Assembly (NCBI RefSeq): GCF_016907915.1
Contig: NZ_JAFBCW010000006.1
Span: 1-64,000 of the forward strand
Origin: Desulforadius tongensis
GTDB taxonomy: Bacteria; Bacillota; Desulfotomaculia; Desulfotomaculales; Desulfohalotomaculaceae
DNA: 64,000 nt
Reading direction: 5' to 3'
In this document: one piece after another, positions 15,294 through 25,317 of the stretch
Layout: every line of letters starts with the position of its first letter
How positions within the stretch are numbered: the first letter of the stretch is position 1
The notes under the pieces: model-generated
Seen by the model: only the letters and a program-made list of their open reading frames with translations
What the model was told of the DNA's origin: nothing
Database searches by the model: none
Program-made: the position numbers and the translations under genes

Positions 15294-18200
15294 TTATTTC
15301 CTTAATAGTTGTTTTAAAAGGCTTCTTACCCTATAACTTTCAGTAAAATATATAGGCTCGTCCGTATCCCTAAGGCTTCTCATCGGTTTATGAATTAACG
15401 GCGGGTAACCTAAAGCTAACGGTAGACTTTCTTTTGTTCTTTCGTTTGCAAGTATGTATACAATATCCGTCAGTTTTTTATCAATTTCACTTTTAAATTC
15501 GCTTCCCGGGGGTAGATCGGTTCTGTAGGCATCGTGTAAATACTCCTTAACTTCATCCATATCGAGCGAGGAAATTACCGGATACCATGCTTTCTTTTTA
15601 AACAAACTCTTATTATGTAGTCTTGAATACCTGTTCAGTATGAGGGCACTGAATATCCCGGGCAGGGTTTTATCGATACTGAACTTTGACCATCTATTTA
15701 TAGCCGGAGGCTCTACTAATCTCTCCGTATATTCGTGATATTTAGAAAAATAATGATAGTGACTTCTATCCCTCTCTCTAGCTGGTGCAAAACAGATAAT
15801 CGATATTCCGGGACTTTTTCTTCCAACACGGCTGGAAGCCTGGATATATTCGGCCGTTTGCCTGGGCATGCCGAAAAAGACCATGAAATTGAATCTTTCG
15901 ATATCCACACCGTGGCTGATCATGCTCGTAGCGGTAACGGATCTAATTCTGTCCTCGGGCTTTTTATTTTTGTAGTCCTCCTGCATTTCCTTGAGTAATG
16001 CGGTAATGCGATATCCCTCGGTACCGCCCGTCATCATTTCATTTCTTACCGCAGTATATCCGTCTCTGGTCAGATAGAGGTTGATCTGACTGGCAATACT
16101 CTCCGCTACCTGATCCCCTCCCCTTTTCGTAAGAACGTACGTCAGGCTAACCTCATACTCATCCAGAATTTCTTCCACCTGCTTATCGTATAGCGATTCC
16201 GTTACTCCTATAGCATCCGCAAATTCGGCAGCGGAAAGCTTCCTTAACCTCTGAATTTCTCTGTGGAAGTACCACAGTATTTCAACCGTAGAGTTGATGT
16301 GCGTTTTGTTATGAGGCATTATCCCTAGAAAGTATCTTCCTATCCTCCCGGTATCCGTATCGCTGTAAAAGGACTCCTCCCATGAAGGACCCGGTACCGG
16401 AAATCTATAGGGCTCATCCCTGCAGTATAGTTGATCTACGTGATATTCGTAACGCTTTATGGTGGCCGTCGATGCTATGTTCTTCCAGGCCCTACCGCCG
16501 GATATATCCTTCTGCATTTTTACGATAAACGTCTCGTAATGAGAATCAAAAGCCCCCAGTTCTTCCTTTACAAGGTGGATCTCATCCTGAACCTGCAGGG
16601 TCGGTACCATTAGCCGTTTTACGGAATCATCAACCCTTGCCACCTTTCTTCCGCCGCAATACCGGCATTTATCTTCCCATAGGTATCCATGCTTATCGCA
16701 TTTATATCTTACGTCTCCGAACAGGTTGCCAAATTTGGTCTGATAACCGCATAGTGCTATCTTATCAACCGTAGATACTATTACCGTAGGCAGGTATCTG
16801 TATATTTCGTCGTCAACAATGTATATAGGCAGTGCCCTACCTCCCCAGCTGCAAACGGTACTGTCGGAGGTACATTCATGTACCAGTCTCCACTCATCAA
16901 AATCAAATCTGATTTTAACGCTTTCCCTGCCGCAGAAGGGACATACGTGTACCTTTCTGTATTTTTTATCCCTATCGGGATCATCATTAATTTGTTCTGC
17001 ATTCGATCTATAATAAATATTATTTTGCGTTTGGCTACTGCCTACCCAAAGACCAACGCTGAAGGGTTCACCCTTTATTGCTCTTTCCTCCCTAATCAGT
17101 TCCGCAGCACCTATAATTCCCGTAAGTCTTTCCAGCTGCTGGGCGCTAAGAAGCCTTAAAGGAAATCTGAACAGTGCCGTTAATCCGGCAGTCTTTCCTC
17201 TTAACCTGTCAAAGAAGGCATTACATATCGTTAGGCCCAGATATGCCTCCGTCTTCCCGCCGCCCGTGGGAAACCATAACACCACTGGACTTTCAATAGA
17301 ATTACTATCCTTAAAATCATCCGTCCAATGCTGGGCGGCAAGGTCGGGCAGCTGGGAAACTATAAACACCAGCTGGAACGGTCGCCACCCCTCGTATCCC
17401 CTTCCGGCAATTTCGTTCTTTTTTATAAAGGCCTCGTTCATTACCCTAAATGCTTTATTTAGCATTTCATACTTATGATTTTTCAGTACTTCTATTCCCT
17501 TTTTATACCTATCGATTTCTGCCCTGAAGTTATCCAGATCCCGTTTAAATTCCTCTTCATACCTTGCATCCTTCAAAAATTCGTTCTTATTTGCTTCCCA
17601 GTACCCGTAATAATCCTCCATATCTTTCAAAAGTTCCTCTAAAACATTTATCGGGTCATCGCTTAAACTCCGAAAGGTTAACTCCGTCAGCTTTCTACCT
17701 CCTATTTTTTTAGGAAGTTGAGTCCTGGTACCGTACCTTTTCTGTCTCACCACCGGTGCATTAACAGTTTTTAATCCTCTGCCGTGGTCATCCCCGTAAA
17801 GCGGCTCAACGGTACAGTTTAGTCCTATCGCCGGCATTATAGTATCGTATCTATAACTATCCTTTAGAGAATTAAACTCGAAAGGTATTAACTCCGCAGA
17901 AACAAACGATGTCTCGATAGAAGCATCAAATATAAAGCTATCCTCCATCTTCTCGGTACCGACGGGATCCCTATCCTCTCCAGTATTAACCAGTAAAACC
18001 TTTAAAAGGTAAACATCATTTTCAACGGGATTAAGCTCGATATGCAGTTCGAACTTCCATTTCGGCAGGTTCACATCTCCATGCGTCGCATCCCTAATTA
18101 GTTCGTTAAAAAATTCTTCGTATTTATCAGGACTCTCATCTGGATTCTTGGACAGCTTCCTTTCGGGTATTTTTTTGAATGCCTTAGAATCTCTTTTGAT

Positions 18201-18713
18201 TTCTTCATAAATGTCTTCCATAACCCGCTTAAACGGTTCGTCGGAAGAACTTATTATTTTTTTACCTTCCCTTATCAGTAATGATAAATTTACAGTTATA
18301 AAAGGAAAATTCGGTCTTAAACGCTTAAATACCACCGCCAGTTCCCTGGCTCCCTTTATCCTTTTCTGTTGTTCCAAATCGGGAACTATTCTGTAATATA
18401 GGGACATATTAGGTCTGATTTTTAGCATCGCATCCCGGTTGCTGATTTTCAACCTGCACTCGAAACCGAGTGCATAGGGAGAAAGTCTGGAATGAAACTC
18501 GGATCTCAGTTCGTTTTCCGACAGTTCTACTTCCGATACGGCAGAATTGGGTCTCAGGCTCCCGACAAAATAGGTGTCTCTGGGACGTTCGTAAAGACAG
18601 TACTCTCCATCCTCACCCTTACCCGATCCCGAAGTGCATTCGGTAATCCTTTTAATTAAATATTCACATAATTTCTCCTTTACGGCATATTCATCGGCCT
18701 TCGATAAGCTCAT
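15294..18713 (-). CDS. drmA: DrmA, DISARM helicase
   Basis: A 1139-aa superfamily 2 helicase. Walker A FPTGGGKTEAYLG lies near residue 481, a DEIH box (QVQDEIHLVKE) near 708, and motif VI-like IQASSRVGRKSPG near 959, preceded by SMISHGVDIERF. A four-cysteine zinc-like group (HVCPFCGRE, YKCDKHGY, CRYCGGRK) lies between the two helicase halves. DrmA is the DNA translocase or unwinding core of DISARM. It lies 14 bp after drmE. The composition of this region is AT-richer than the nif and cob regions, which suggests horizontal acquisition; this was judged by eye. Confidence 0.92.
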   Translation of the reverse strand: MSLSKADEYAVKEKLCEYLIKRITECTSGSGKGEDGEYCLYERPRDTYFVGSLRPNSAVSEVELSENELRSEFHSRLSPYALGFECRLKISNRDAMLKIRPNMSLYYRIVPDLEQQKRIKGARELAVVFKRLRPNFPFITVNLSLLIREGKKIISSSDEPFKRVMEDIYEEIKRDSKAFKKIPERKLSKNPDESPDKYEEFFNELIRDATHGDVNLPKWKFELHIELNPVENDVYLLKVLLVNTGEDRDPVGTEKMEDSFIFDASIETSFVSAELIPFEFNSLKDSYRYDTIMPAIGLNCTVEPLYGDDHGRGLKTVNAPVVRQKRYGTRTQLPKKIGGRKLTELTFRSLSDDPINVLEELLKDMEDYYGYWEANKNEFLKDARYEEEFKRDLDNFRAEIDRYKKGIEVLKNHKYEMLNKAFRVMNEAFIKKNEIAGRGYEGWRPFQLVFIVSQLPDLAAQHWTDDFKDSNSIESPVVLWFPTGGGKTEAYLGLTICNAFFDRLRGKTAGLTALFRFPLRLLSAQQLERLTGIIGAAELIREERAIKGEPFSVGLWVGSSQTQNNIYYRSNAEQINDDPDRDKKYRKVHVCPFCGRESVKIRFDFDEWRLVHECTSDSTVCSWGGRALPIYIVDDEIYRYLPTVIVSTVDKIALCGYQTKFGNLFGDVRYKCDKHGYLWEDKCRYCGGRKVARVDDSVKRLMVPTLQVQDEIHLVKEELGAFDSHYETFIVKMQKDISGGRAWKNIASTATIKRYEYHVDQLYCRDEPYRFPVPGPSWEESFYSDTDTGRIGRYFLGIMPHNKTHINSTVEILWYFHREIQRLRKLSAAEFADAIGVTESLYDKQVEEILDEYEVSLTYVLTKRGGDQVAESIASQINLYLTRDGYTAVRNEMMTGGTEGYRITALLKEMQEDYKNKKPEDRIRSVTATSMISHGVDIERFNFMVFFGMPRQTAEYIQASSRVGRKSPGISIICFAPARERDRSHYHYFSKYHEYTERLVEPPAINRWSKFSIDKTLPGIFSALILNRYSRLHNKSLFKKKAWYPVISSLDMDEVKEYLHDAYRTDLPPGSEFKSEIDKKLTDIVYILANERTKESLPLALGYPPLIHKPMRSLRDTDEPIYFTESYRVRSLLKQLLRK

Positions 18714-18727
18714 AAAATATCCCCCCT

Positions 18728-21247
18728 TTAAACCGTAAAAATTATTCCCGTATATCCGGGCTTTACGTACTTTATTGCTTCGGATATTTCCTCTATCGTT
18801 TTAACCGTTAAAGCATCCCTAAAATCAGCCATGGATAACCCCCACTCTACAAGTTCGTCATCTGGTTCGACTAATAAGTTAGTTGAAGAAGAAGCTATTA
18901 TGACCCTATTAAGCTGTACTGCTACCACCCTATGAATCCTTCTCAGCCTCTTCATGGCCCGGTATATCATCTTCCAGCTCTTCGTTAGCTCGTCCAACCC
19001 CAATACGATTCCTAACCTTTTTATATCCTCGGGATCTTCAGGCCCCATAACATCTCCCCTGATCCAGTTACCGATAGTCGCGGAAGATGTTATGCGGCTT
19101 CCTAAACGTACGAGCATACTATGAATTTCTTCATATGTTAACCCTCTTCTGTAAAATGCATCGTTGATACTTCTCTGCCAGAATCTGATATACTTCGTAT
19201 CCAGATCTACCTGCGGCTGTTCTTCATTTTTTTCTAATATCAGGTCGTACAGGCTGTTCCTGGCATTACCCCTGATTATAACTACCCTATCGCCAGCCTT
19301 TAATTTTTTTACCTTAATGCTATAAATAGCTCCGCTAACTCCTTCAATTTTCTTTAGATTATCGTCGGCGGCGCAGAACATTCTGCTCCCGTCCGTAAAT
19401 ATAATTTCCCTTGCTTCTACGGTATGAGTACCGCTACGGTGTACCGCCTCTCCTCCCCGTACGGAAAAGAGCGGTATAAGGCCGTCTTCGCTAATTGAAG
19501 TAGCAACTCCAGACAGCATAGCAAGCAGGTCCGAGTGCAAGCCTGTTTTTCTAACCTTATCACCCAGAATATTCGATACGGCATCTGCCAGTTCTCTCAA
19601 AAAATCTTCGTCTTCTTCAAATACCTTTGCTTTTAAAAGAAATTCTTTCTTATTACGTCCCGTTTGGATGATTCTGTTTCTAACCCCCTGCAGCATAATC
19701 TTAAGGCCACGCATTTCCTCATCATACAGAACCATTATCGTTCCCTTAGCAGGCGGTATCAGAATGATTTCCGGTAATTTAATCCAATCAATTCCGGTAA
19801 TAACAACCGTATCGGGATTAACGCCATCATTATGTAGCTCTTTAACCAGCCGTTTTAGGCCCTTATAGGAAGTTACGTATAAACCCGCTCCTTCAGGACC
19901 ATACTTTTCCCACCCGAATTTTTCGGAGAGAAATTTTTTCAAAGCCATGGCCGATGTAGCATTAATTGTAACAATAATCGTTTTGAGCCCCGATTCCACC
20001 TGTCTATTAACAATATTCAGAATATTATTCATCTTCTCGTTGTTCTCATCCAGCAGTTCGTTAATCCTATGAAATACTCTGCTCGTCTCGTAAATAAGAA
20101 CCTTCATGTCTCCATCATCCAAATACATCGTACGGGATACCGATGTAAGTTCATCCAGCAGGTCCAAAATGGTGAAGGTATTTCCCGTTTTTCCAGCAAT
20201 AATATCGTATAATTCCGGTTTTACAGGAAGCTCCATAAGCATTCTGTATGCATACGAAGCCCTTCTGATAACTTCTTTAACCTCCCTACCGTAATCGAAT
20301 TTCTTAAGAAGCTTTAACATTTTCCTTAAATTCTTACCTAATTCGTTAAAATCCTTATCAAGGCGATCTTCACACCTGATTATCATCGGCATCCTGCGCT
20401 TCTTCATATTTCGGATCTCATAAATCCCCGAAGAAAACGGGGAATTTTTGCCGCCGTCACAAATGTCGCATTTATTCTCATGTGCCCTTATCATTCCGGA
20501 AGACCAAAGAAATACCTCGGCATCGCCGTTACGTACCTTCGGAATTCTATAATCGGTTATATTATCAAAAATATGTATAATCGGAATACTTCCATCACCT
20601 ACCACGGGGTCACTCTCTCTAATGTGAGAATAATCGCAGAGTATATAGTCGCATTTCGGGCAGCGGTTTACTACATCGGGTGATGAAGAAAGGTAAAATA
20701 CGGGAGACTGTCCGTCGTATCTTCCGAAGTAATCGCGGCTACCGATTATCGATACGTTTCCGTCCTTACGTACATAACCGGCAGGAAAAAAATAGTGCAC
20801 GGGTAGTTTTTGCGGAATTCTTTCCCTTATATACCTTTTTTTAATATAATAACTCCAGTACAGGTGACAGTTATAGGGATCATCCATATTCAAGTCTAAA
20901 CCTTTCTTATACTCGTCTATAAGAAGGTTAATCTTTCTAATAGAAAGTTTCATAACATCTTCAACGTAAATGTATGTTTTTTCAAGAAATTTTCTTATAA
21001 CGCTGGATCTTGCGATAAGCAGCATACTAGGACGTTTCTTGGGATCCTTTTTGGTAGGAATATTTACGGTGTAGTCATGCAGTACTAATTCTATAGCAAG
21101 GGGTACGATTAGATAACCGAACGGTCCGGCAATTACGGAACTCCTTCCTTTTTCATATATCTTCTTACAGTAATCTATAGTTACAGTTTCGAATTCGTGA
21201 AGATTGATTTCTTCATCACGGTAAGTTAACCGGTAAATTCTTCCCAA
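18728..21247 (-). CDS. drmE: DrmE, class 2 DISARM protein of unknown function
   Basis: An 839-aa protein without an obvious catalytic motif. It has a cysteine cluster RCPKCDYILCDY near residue 192 and CDICDGG near 258, a central region with alternating strands and helices (TIIVTINATSAMALKKFL, TVVITGIDWIK), and a late segment SSATIGNWIRGDV. Identity is assigned mainly by position and size: class 2 DISARM has drmE directly before drmA together with a cytosine methyltransferase. Biochemical function is unknown. Confidence 0.75.
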   Translation of the reverse strand: MGRIYRLTYRDEEINLHEFETVTIDYCKKIYEKGRSSVIAGPFGYLIVPLAIELVLHDYTVNIPTKKDPKKRPSMLLIARSSVIRKFLEKTYIYVEDVMKLSIRKINLLIDEYKKGLDLNMDDPYNCHLYWSYYIKKRYIRERIPQKLPVHYFFPAGYVRKDGNVSIIGSRDYFGRYDGQSPVFYLSSSPDVVNRCPKCDYILCDYSHIRESDPVVGDGSIPIIHIFDNITDYRIPKVRNGDAEVFLWSSGMIRAHENKCDICDGGKNSPFSSGIYEIRNMKKRRMPMIIRCEDRLDKDFNELGKNLRKMLKLLKKFDYGREVKEVIRRASYAYRMLMELPVKPELYDIIAGKTGNTFTILDLLDELTSVSRTMYLDDGDMKVLIYETSRVFHRINELLDENNEKMNNILNIVNRQVESGLKTIIVTINATSAMALKKFLSEKFGWEKYGPEGAGLYVTSYKGLKRLVKELHNDGVNPDTVVITGIDWIKLPEIILIPPAKGTIMVLYDEEMRGLKIMLQGVRNRIIQTGRNKKEFLLKAKVFEEDEDFLRELADAVSNILGDKVRKTGLHSDLLAMLSGVATSISEDGLIPLFSVRGGEAVHRSGTHTVEAREIIFTDGSRMFCAADDNLKKIEGVSGAIYSIKVKKLKAGDRVVIIRGNARNSLYDLILEKNEEQPQVDLDTKYIRFWQRSINDAFYRRGLTYEEIHSMLVRLGSRITSSATIGNWIRGDVMGPEDPEDIKRLGIVLGLDELTKSWKMIYRAMKRLRRIHRVVAVQLNRVIIASSSTNLLVEPDDELVEWGLSMADFRDALTVKTIEEISEAIKYVKPGYTGIIFTV

Positions 21248-21439
21248 AACCCACTCGTCTCCCTCTCTAATTTATAAAACTTATTATTTCTTGTTATATA
21301 ATTCTCAAATACATGTTAAAATCCTTCTGCTTTTGGCAATTAATGTAACTTATCCGGAAATTTTTTAAAATAATAAAAAATATGTAAATATAAGCAGCAA
21401 TGAGGTAGTAAATGGATAGCAATAAAAAAAGAAGGACTT
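21248..21439. other. Intergenic, DISARM methyltransferase to drmE
   Basis: AT-rich 190 bp with no gene. A promoter for drmE may lie here, but no clear -35/-10 pair was identified. Confidence 0.3.
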
Positions 21440-22588
21440 TTACACATCCTTCTCAATATCCTTCCTAATACATTCAAAAAAAGTTCTTCCCATTTTTACC
21501 GGTACCGCATTACCGATCTGTAATGCTATCTTACCGAAAGAACCGGTAAATTTGTAATCCGGCGGAAATGTTTGTATTAGAGCAGCCTCCCTTAGGCTTA
21601 TTGCCCTGTCCTCGACGGGATGACCGAATCTACCTTTCGAAATCGTACAGCATCCGCCGGTTAATGTCGGGGCAACCTTATTATAATCCATACGCCCGTA
21701 TACATCCTTATATCCAACCCCCCTTTTTTTATGACATTTTAACCATAACTCTATTTGCTCACCCTTATCATTCCGTACGGTTTGCGGCCAATCCGTTCTG
21801 CTACCACCGTTCTTGGGCGTGTATTTCATCCGAAGAAGATTTAACTCGCTTAAGTTAGCCGCTCTATGCAATTTATCTTCCTTACATGTCTCACCCGCTT
21901 TAATTTTTTTTAGGTGGCTTATCGTTTCCTTGAGGGTGACCCATTTTTTTAACCCGCAGTCTTCTGTCAATAATTCGGGATTTATATGGGTTGGTTTTGC
22001 AAAAATACTTTCAGCTTCGCTCTCATTTAACGCAATATCCCTTCTTTTACCGATCAATACGAAGCGTAATCTGTTTTGAGGAACCCCGTAATCAGCCGCA
22101 TTCACGACATCATAATGCACATAGTATAACGGCCTATCCTTCCTTCCCCATCCCGTCTCAAGCAGTTCTATAAATTTATCAAATATATATTTATGCCTCT
22201 GTATCCCGGGAACATTTTCCATAAAAATATATTTAGGTTTTAGTAACCTTACCATTCTATAATACTGAAATACCAGATAATTTCTTAAATCCTTTTTTCC
22301 TTTTTTTACATTCTGTTTAGAAAAGCCCTGACAGGGAGGACATCCCGCAAGAAGATCCAGTTCCCCAGGTGTAACTCCGCAGGCCGATATCAAATCCTCT
22401 AACGTAACTTTTCTTATATCATTAATAATAATTTTACTACTATAATTTAGTTTATAACTTTCCGCTATAACTTCGTCTAATTCTATACCGCACAAAACGT
22501 TAAAACCGGCATCCTTAAGAGCACAGGTAATACCGCCTGCTCCGCTAAAAATGTCAATGGCAGTTGGTTTTATACTCTCGCTAGACAT
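21440..22588 (-). CDS. drmMII: DrmMII, DNA cytosine-C5 methyltransferase
   Basis: A 382-aa C5-cytosine methyltransferase. Motifs run in order: I DIFSGAGG, IV GCPPCQGFS with the catalytic Cys, VI MENVPG, VIII PQNRLRFVLIG, IX in RMDYNKVAPTLTGG, X QIGNAVPV. In class 2 DISARM this enzyme marks host DNA so the restriction machinery spares it. It is the first gene of the DISARM cluster on the minus strand. The paired presence with a T/G glycosylase 10 kb away is notable. The target recognition region lies between motifs VIII and IX. Confidence 0.92.
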   Translation of the reverse strand: MSSESIKPTAIDIFSGAGGITCALKDAGFNVLCGIELDEVIAESYKLNYSSKIIINDIRKVTLEDLISACGVTPGELDLLAGCPPCQGFSKQNVKKGKKDLRNYLVFQYYRMVRLLKPKYIFMENVPGIQRHKYIFDKFIELLETGWGRKDRPLYYVHYDVVNAADYGVPQNRLRFVLIGKRRDIALNESEAESIFAKPTHINPELLTEDCGLKKWVTLKETISHLKKIKAGETCKEDKLHRAANLSELNLLRMKYTPKNGGSRTDWPQTVRNDKGEQIELWLKCHKKRGVGYKDVYGRMDYNKVAPTLTGGCCTISKGRFGHPVEDRAISLREAALIQTFPPDYKFTGSFGKIALQIGNAVPVKMGRTFFECIRKDIEKDV

Positions 22589-22769
22589 TTAACCAACCCT
22601 CCTAATTTAATATTAACATAGGATAATAAGCATTTTAATACATTTCTGGCGATTTCGTTATCTTTCTCACAGTACAAACCCCACGGATGAATCTGGGGGC
22701 TTTACGGCGCGTTTGGTAGAGGAATTATGTTAATACCAAATAAAACAGATTTTCCCTCAATAAAATAAA

Positions 22770-22824
22770 AAATTGGTGGCATCGGGACGCATCCCTTACG
22801 GCACGCATGCCGCTCCACCAATTT
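22770..22824. terminator. Hairpin with A- and T-rich flanks
   Basis: AAATTGGTGG pairs with CCACCAATTT around an internally structured loop (GGCACGCATGCC). It is flanked by A-runs on the left and a later T-run on the right. It could serve as a terminator in either direction or be part of an element end. Confidence 0.4.
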
Positions 22825-22862
22825 CCTAACTTTTTTATTTGAAAATCAACATTTTTGAAAGA

Positions 22863-22899
22863 TGATTTTAACTTTCCCGCCGGGAAGTCCCCGTCCTGA
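22863..22899 (-). repeat. 37-bp repeat, copy 2
   Basis: Exact reverse complement of 275-311 by eye. It stands alone here without the full nested hairpin of the first copy and is next to hicB. Confidence 0.75.
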
Positions 22900-22925
22900 T
22901 TTCGCGAAGGGCAGTAATGAAATTA

Positions 22926-23186
22926 TTATAGAGTTAGTATAAGGTTGTTGACGCTAAACTTATCATCTGGAGCAGGTTCCGGAATTTCCCTGCCTAATTC
23001 TAACGCCGTTTCTATCCATGCTATTTTTGCATCTTCAATCATCTCTAGTGCTTCTTCTTTTGTTTCTCCCTGGGATAAACAGCCAGGCAATTCTGATATT
23101 TCTGCCACATAGCCACCTTCCTCTGCAGGGTGTAAAACTATTTTATATGTTAATGATAGATAATAATTTAAATTCTTTTCTTTCAT
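22926..23186 (-). CDS. hicB: HicB-family antitoxin, orphan
   Basis: An 86-aa protein with the HicB fold signature: YKIVLHPAEEGGYVAEISELPGC, then GETKEEALEMIEDAK. HicB proteins neutralise the HicA mRNA nuclease. ATG 23186 is preferred to one two codons upstream because GGAAGGG lies eight bases before it. No hicA is found on either side. It has no C-terminal DNA-binding domain, as in many short HicBs. It lies among transposon remnants and may be a relic or act alone. Confidence 0.8.
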   Translation of the reverse strand: MKEKNLNYYLSLTYKIVLHPAEEGGYVAEISELPGCLSQGETKEEALEMIEDAKIAWIETALELGREIPEPAPDDKFSVNNLILTL

Positions 23187-23313
23187 AAACATTACCCTTC
23201 CATGATATTTTAAATATTATGGATTAGGAGATTACTCTTCAAAGTAATCTCTTATTAATTCTAATGCTGGTGGCAAAAATTTCACTTAAATATGACACAC
23301 CTTGACTAGTTAG

Positions 23314-23367
23314 CTATGATAATTTTTTAAATTCATCGGTGTAGACTCTTCTTTGTCGTCTTGTCAT
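23314..23367 (-). pseudogene. IS3-family transposase OrfA fragment
   Basis: ATG 23367 after AGGAGAG gives MTRRQRRVYTDEFKK, the typical start of an IS3-type OrfA. It stops after 17 residues and the rest is gone. Confidence 0.65.
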
Positions 23368-23431
23368 AGCAGTCTCTCCTTACTTTTTGACTCCCCAGAC
23401 TAAATTTAACATTTTAATACTACTTTAATCA

Positions 23432-23478
23432 CCAAAATGCCGTGGAAGGCTCCGCTTTTTAAGCGTGGGGACTAAGAC
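23432..23478. repeat. IS200/IS605-type end fragment
   Basis: AATGCCGTGGAAGGCTCCGC followed by TTTTTAAGCGTGGGG resembles the right-end hairpin of IS200/IS605 elements. No transposase accompanies it. Confidence 0.35.
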
Positions 23479-23497
23479 ACCGAAACTGTTGACCATA

Positions 23498-23755
23498 TTA
23501 CTTTACCGGTTGAACGAATTTCCATATTTCATTCGGTGAAAATGTATGCACTTCAATAAATTGCTTCTCTTTTAAAGTCTCTTTTCCAAACTCTTGTGAA
23601 ATTATAGCAACATCAATATCACTATCTTTATCAGCTTTTATCAGCTGTACCTTTAGCATGGGAACCAAAATAAGATAACAGAATCTATGTTTATATTTTT
23701 TTGAAGGGCTTTAACAAGTTTAGTAATCTTTTAGTCTATTTTAATTTGCCTTCCA
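23498..23755 (-). pseudogene. MNT-type nucleotidyltransferase, frameshifted
   Basis: In pieces the minus strand encodes KITKLVKALQKNINIDSVILF, then FGSHAKGTADK, then KADKDSDIDVAIIS, ending KFVQPVK and a stop at 23498. This is the GS...DSDID signature of minimal nucleotidyltransferases (MNT antitoxin family). Two lesions break it: an extra T in TTTTGG before GSHAKG, and an exact 10-bp tandem duplication (23627-23636 and 23637-23646) between TADK and DSDID. The start is not clear. No HEPN toxin partner is seen. Confidence 0.75.
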
Positions 23756-23826
23756 AACATTCAAACCCATTCTTAGTTCTTTTATATTTTAACCTTTCTC
23801 AACAACTATCATTTGGTCAAAGGCGG

Positions 23827-23880
23827 TTTTGCGAGCATCGCCTTAAATCCCCCGGTTCTGCACACAACGATGCTCGCAAA
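23827..23880. repeat. 13-bp inverted repeat after spoVR
   Basis: TTTGCGAGCATCG and CGATGCTCGCAAA flank about 27 bases. It lies just past the spoVR stop without a clear T-run. It may be a terminator-like hairpin or an element remnant. Confidence 0.45.
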
Positions 23881-23885
23881 CTTAG

Positions 23886-25304
23886 TTAAATAAATTTTTT
23901 TGTTATCTTTTCCCCATCATAACTAAACAGTACAGGTTTTTCATCAATTTTGGTTTCCAAATGTACCGGGCGGCCCCAGATTAGATAAACATGGGGCAGT
24001 GTTTTTTCTAAATGCACCACATCCAGCTCTAAACCCTCGTAGCAGTGTTTCAAATACAGCTCTCCCCGCTTCCCATAGTCCCCGTTTTCCACCACAATAT
24101 AGGGCACGCCGCAGTTGGTCAAGTTTTTTATCAACCCGTCCCTAACCGTTTCCCAATCCTTATCGGTTATTTTATAATCATGGCCAACCCTGCGAAAGAG
24201 ATACAGGTCCAGTTCTTCCACCAGTTCTTTAGTTAAATAGTTCCTGATAAAGCTGACATCATTATCAATACTTCTTACCTCAAATATCTTTTCCCTGCCC
24301 TCGCCACCTTTGCGGTTGTATTTCTGTCTTTCCTCCTCACTGGGGTTATCCCAGCGTTTTTCTATGTCTTCAAAAATCTTTATCCCCAGGTAATAGGGGT
24401 TAATACTTTTGGTTGAAGGTTGTATCACCCCGGCATGCATTTTGGCAAACTCCACCGCTTCCCACTCATCCAGGTCCAGCTCCCGCATTATCCTCACGTG
24501 CCAGTAGCTGGCCCATCCCTCATTGATAATTTTGGTCTGCATCTGGGGCCAAAAATAAAGCATCTCATCCCGCAGTACAGAAATAATGTCCCGCTGCCAC
24601 TCTTCCAAATCCTTGGCATGTTTCATCATAAACAACATTAGATCTCGTTCCGGTTTTTCCGGAAAACGACGGGTTTTTTTGTGGCAGCCGCTGCCGCAGG
24701 AACAGCCCTTCGGTTTATCCAGGTCCCACAAGTCATCGTAGGGCGTCTGCCGGCGCTCACTGCAGCAGTCCCTTTTCTTTGGCCCGGGTTCTTTTATGCT
24801 GTGGTGCGGGTTGATGTGCTGCTGGATTGCCATCACCGCATCAAGAAACTGCTCCACCCTTTCCCGGCCGTACCGCAGTTCATAGCTTCTAAACCGCTGG
24901 GCGGCAATGGACATGGATTCCAGCATATCCCGGTTGGTATTTCTAAACCAGGCGTTGTTCTTAAAAAAATCACAGTGGGCCAGTACATGGGCCACCACCA
25001 GCTTGTTTTGAATGAGCGAGTTTCCCTCCAGTAAAAATGCATAACAGGGATTAGAGTTAATAACCATCTCATAAATCCGGCTGAGATTAAAATCATACTG
25101 CATTTTCAATTTATGGTATGCCTTGCCAAATGACCAGTGCGTGTAGCGGGCCGGCATACCATAAGCACCAAAGGTGTATATTATCTCGGCCGGACAAATT
25201 TCAAACCGCATGGGATAAAAATCCAACCCCAACCCCTTGGCAATGTGAATAATTTCTTCAATAGCCCTTTCCAGTTCCTTAATTTCTCCGGACATATTGT
25301 TCAT
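23886..25304 (-). CDS. spoVR: SpoVR family sporulation protein
   Basis: A 472-aa SpoVR-like protein, made in the mother cell of Bacillus and involved in spore cortex formation; the exact biochemistry is unknown. Recognisable segments are [40 protein letters not shown] and HYNRKGG-like [11 protein letters not shown] cysteine-rich insert, [15 protein letters not shown], near residue 210 looks metal-binding. ATG 25304 follows GGGGG. It is the third gene of the prkA-yhbH-spoVR operon, which is conserved in Bacillus. Confidence 0.93.
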   Translation of the reverse strand: MNNMSGEIKELERAIEEIIHIAKGLGLDFYPMRFEICPAEIIYTFGAYGMPARYTHWSFGKAYHKLKMQYDFNLSRIYEMVINSNPCYAFLLEGNSLIQNKLVVAHVLAHCDFFKNNAWFRNTNRDMLESMSIAAQRFRSYELRYGRERVEQFLDAVMAIQQHINPHHSIKEPGPKKRDCCSERRQTPYDDLWDLDKPKGCSCGSGCHKKTRRFPEKPERDLMLFMMKHAKDLEEWQRDIISVLRDEMLYFWPQMQTKIINEGWASYWHVRIMRELDLDEWEAVEFAKMHAGVIQPSTKSINPYYLGIKIFEDIEKRWDNPSEEERQKYNRKGGEGREKIFEVRSIDNDVSFIRNYLTKELVEELDLYLFRRVGHDYKITDKDWETVRDGLIKNLTNCGVPYIVVENGDYGKRGELYLKHCYEGLELDVVHLEKTLPHVYLIWGRPVHLETKIDEKPVLFSYDGEKITKKFI

Positions 25305-25317
25305 ACTATTCCCCCGC

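Larger units (their letters stand above)
22675..22925. other. Mobile-element end remnants
   Basis: No gene. An end-like segment CCCCACGGATGAATCTGGGG (22680-22699) resembles IS200/IS605 terminal hairpins. A long hairpin follows at 22770-22824. The 37-bp repeat copy is at 22863-22899. This is the right edge of the DISARM island. Confidence 0.45.
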
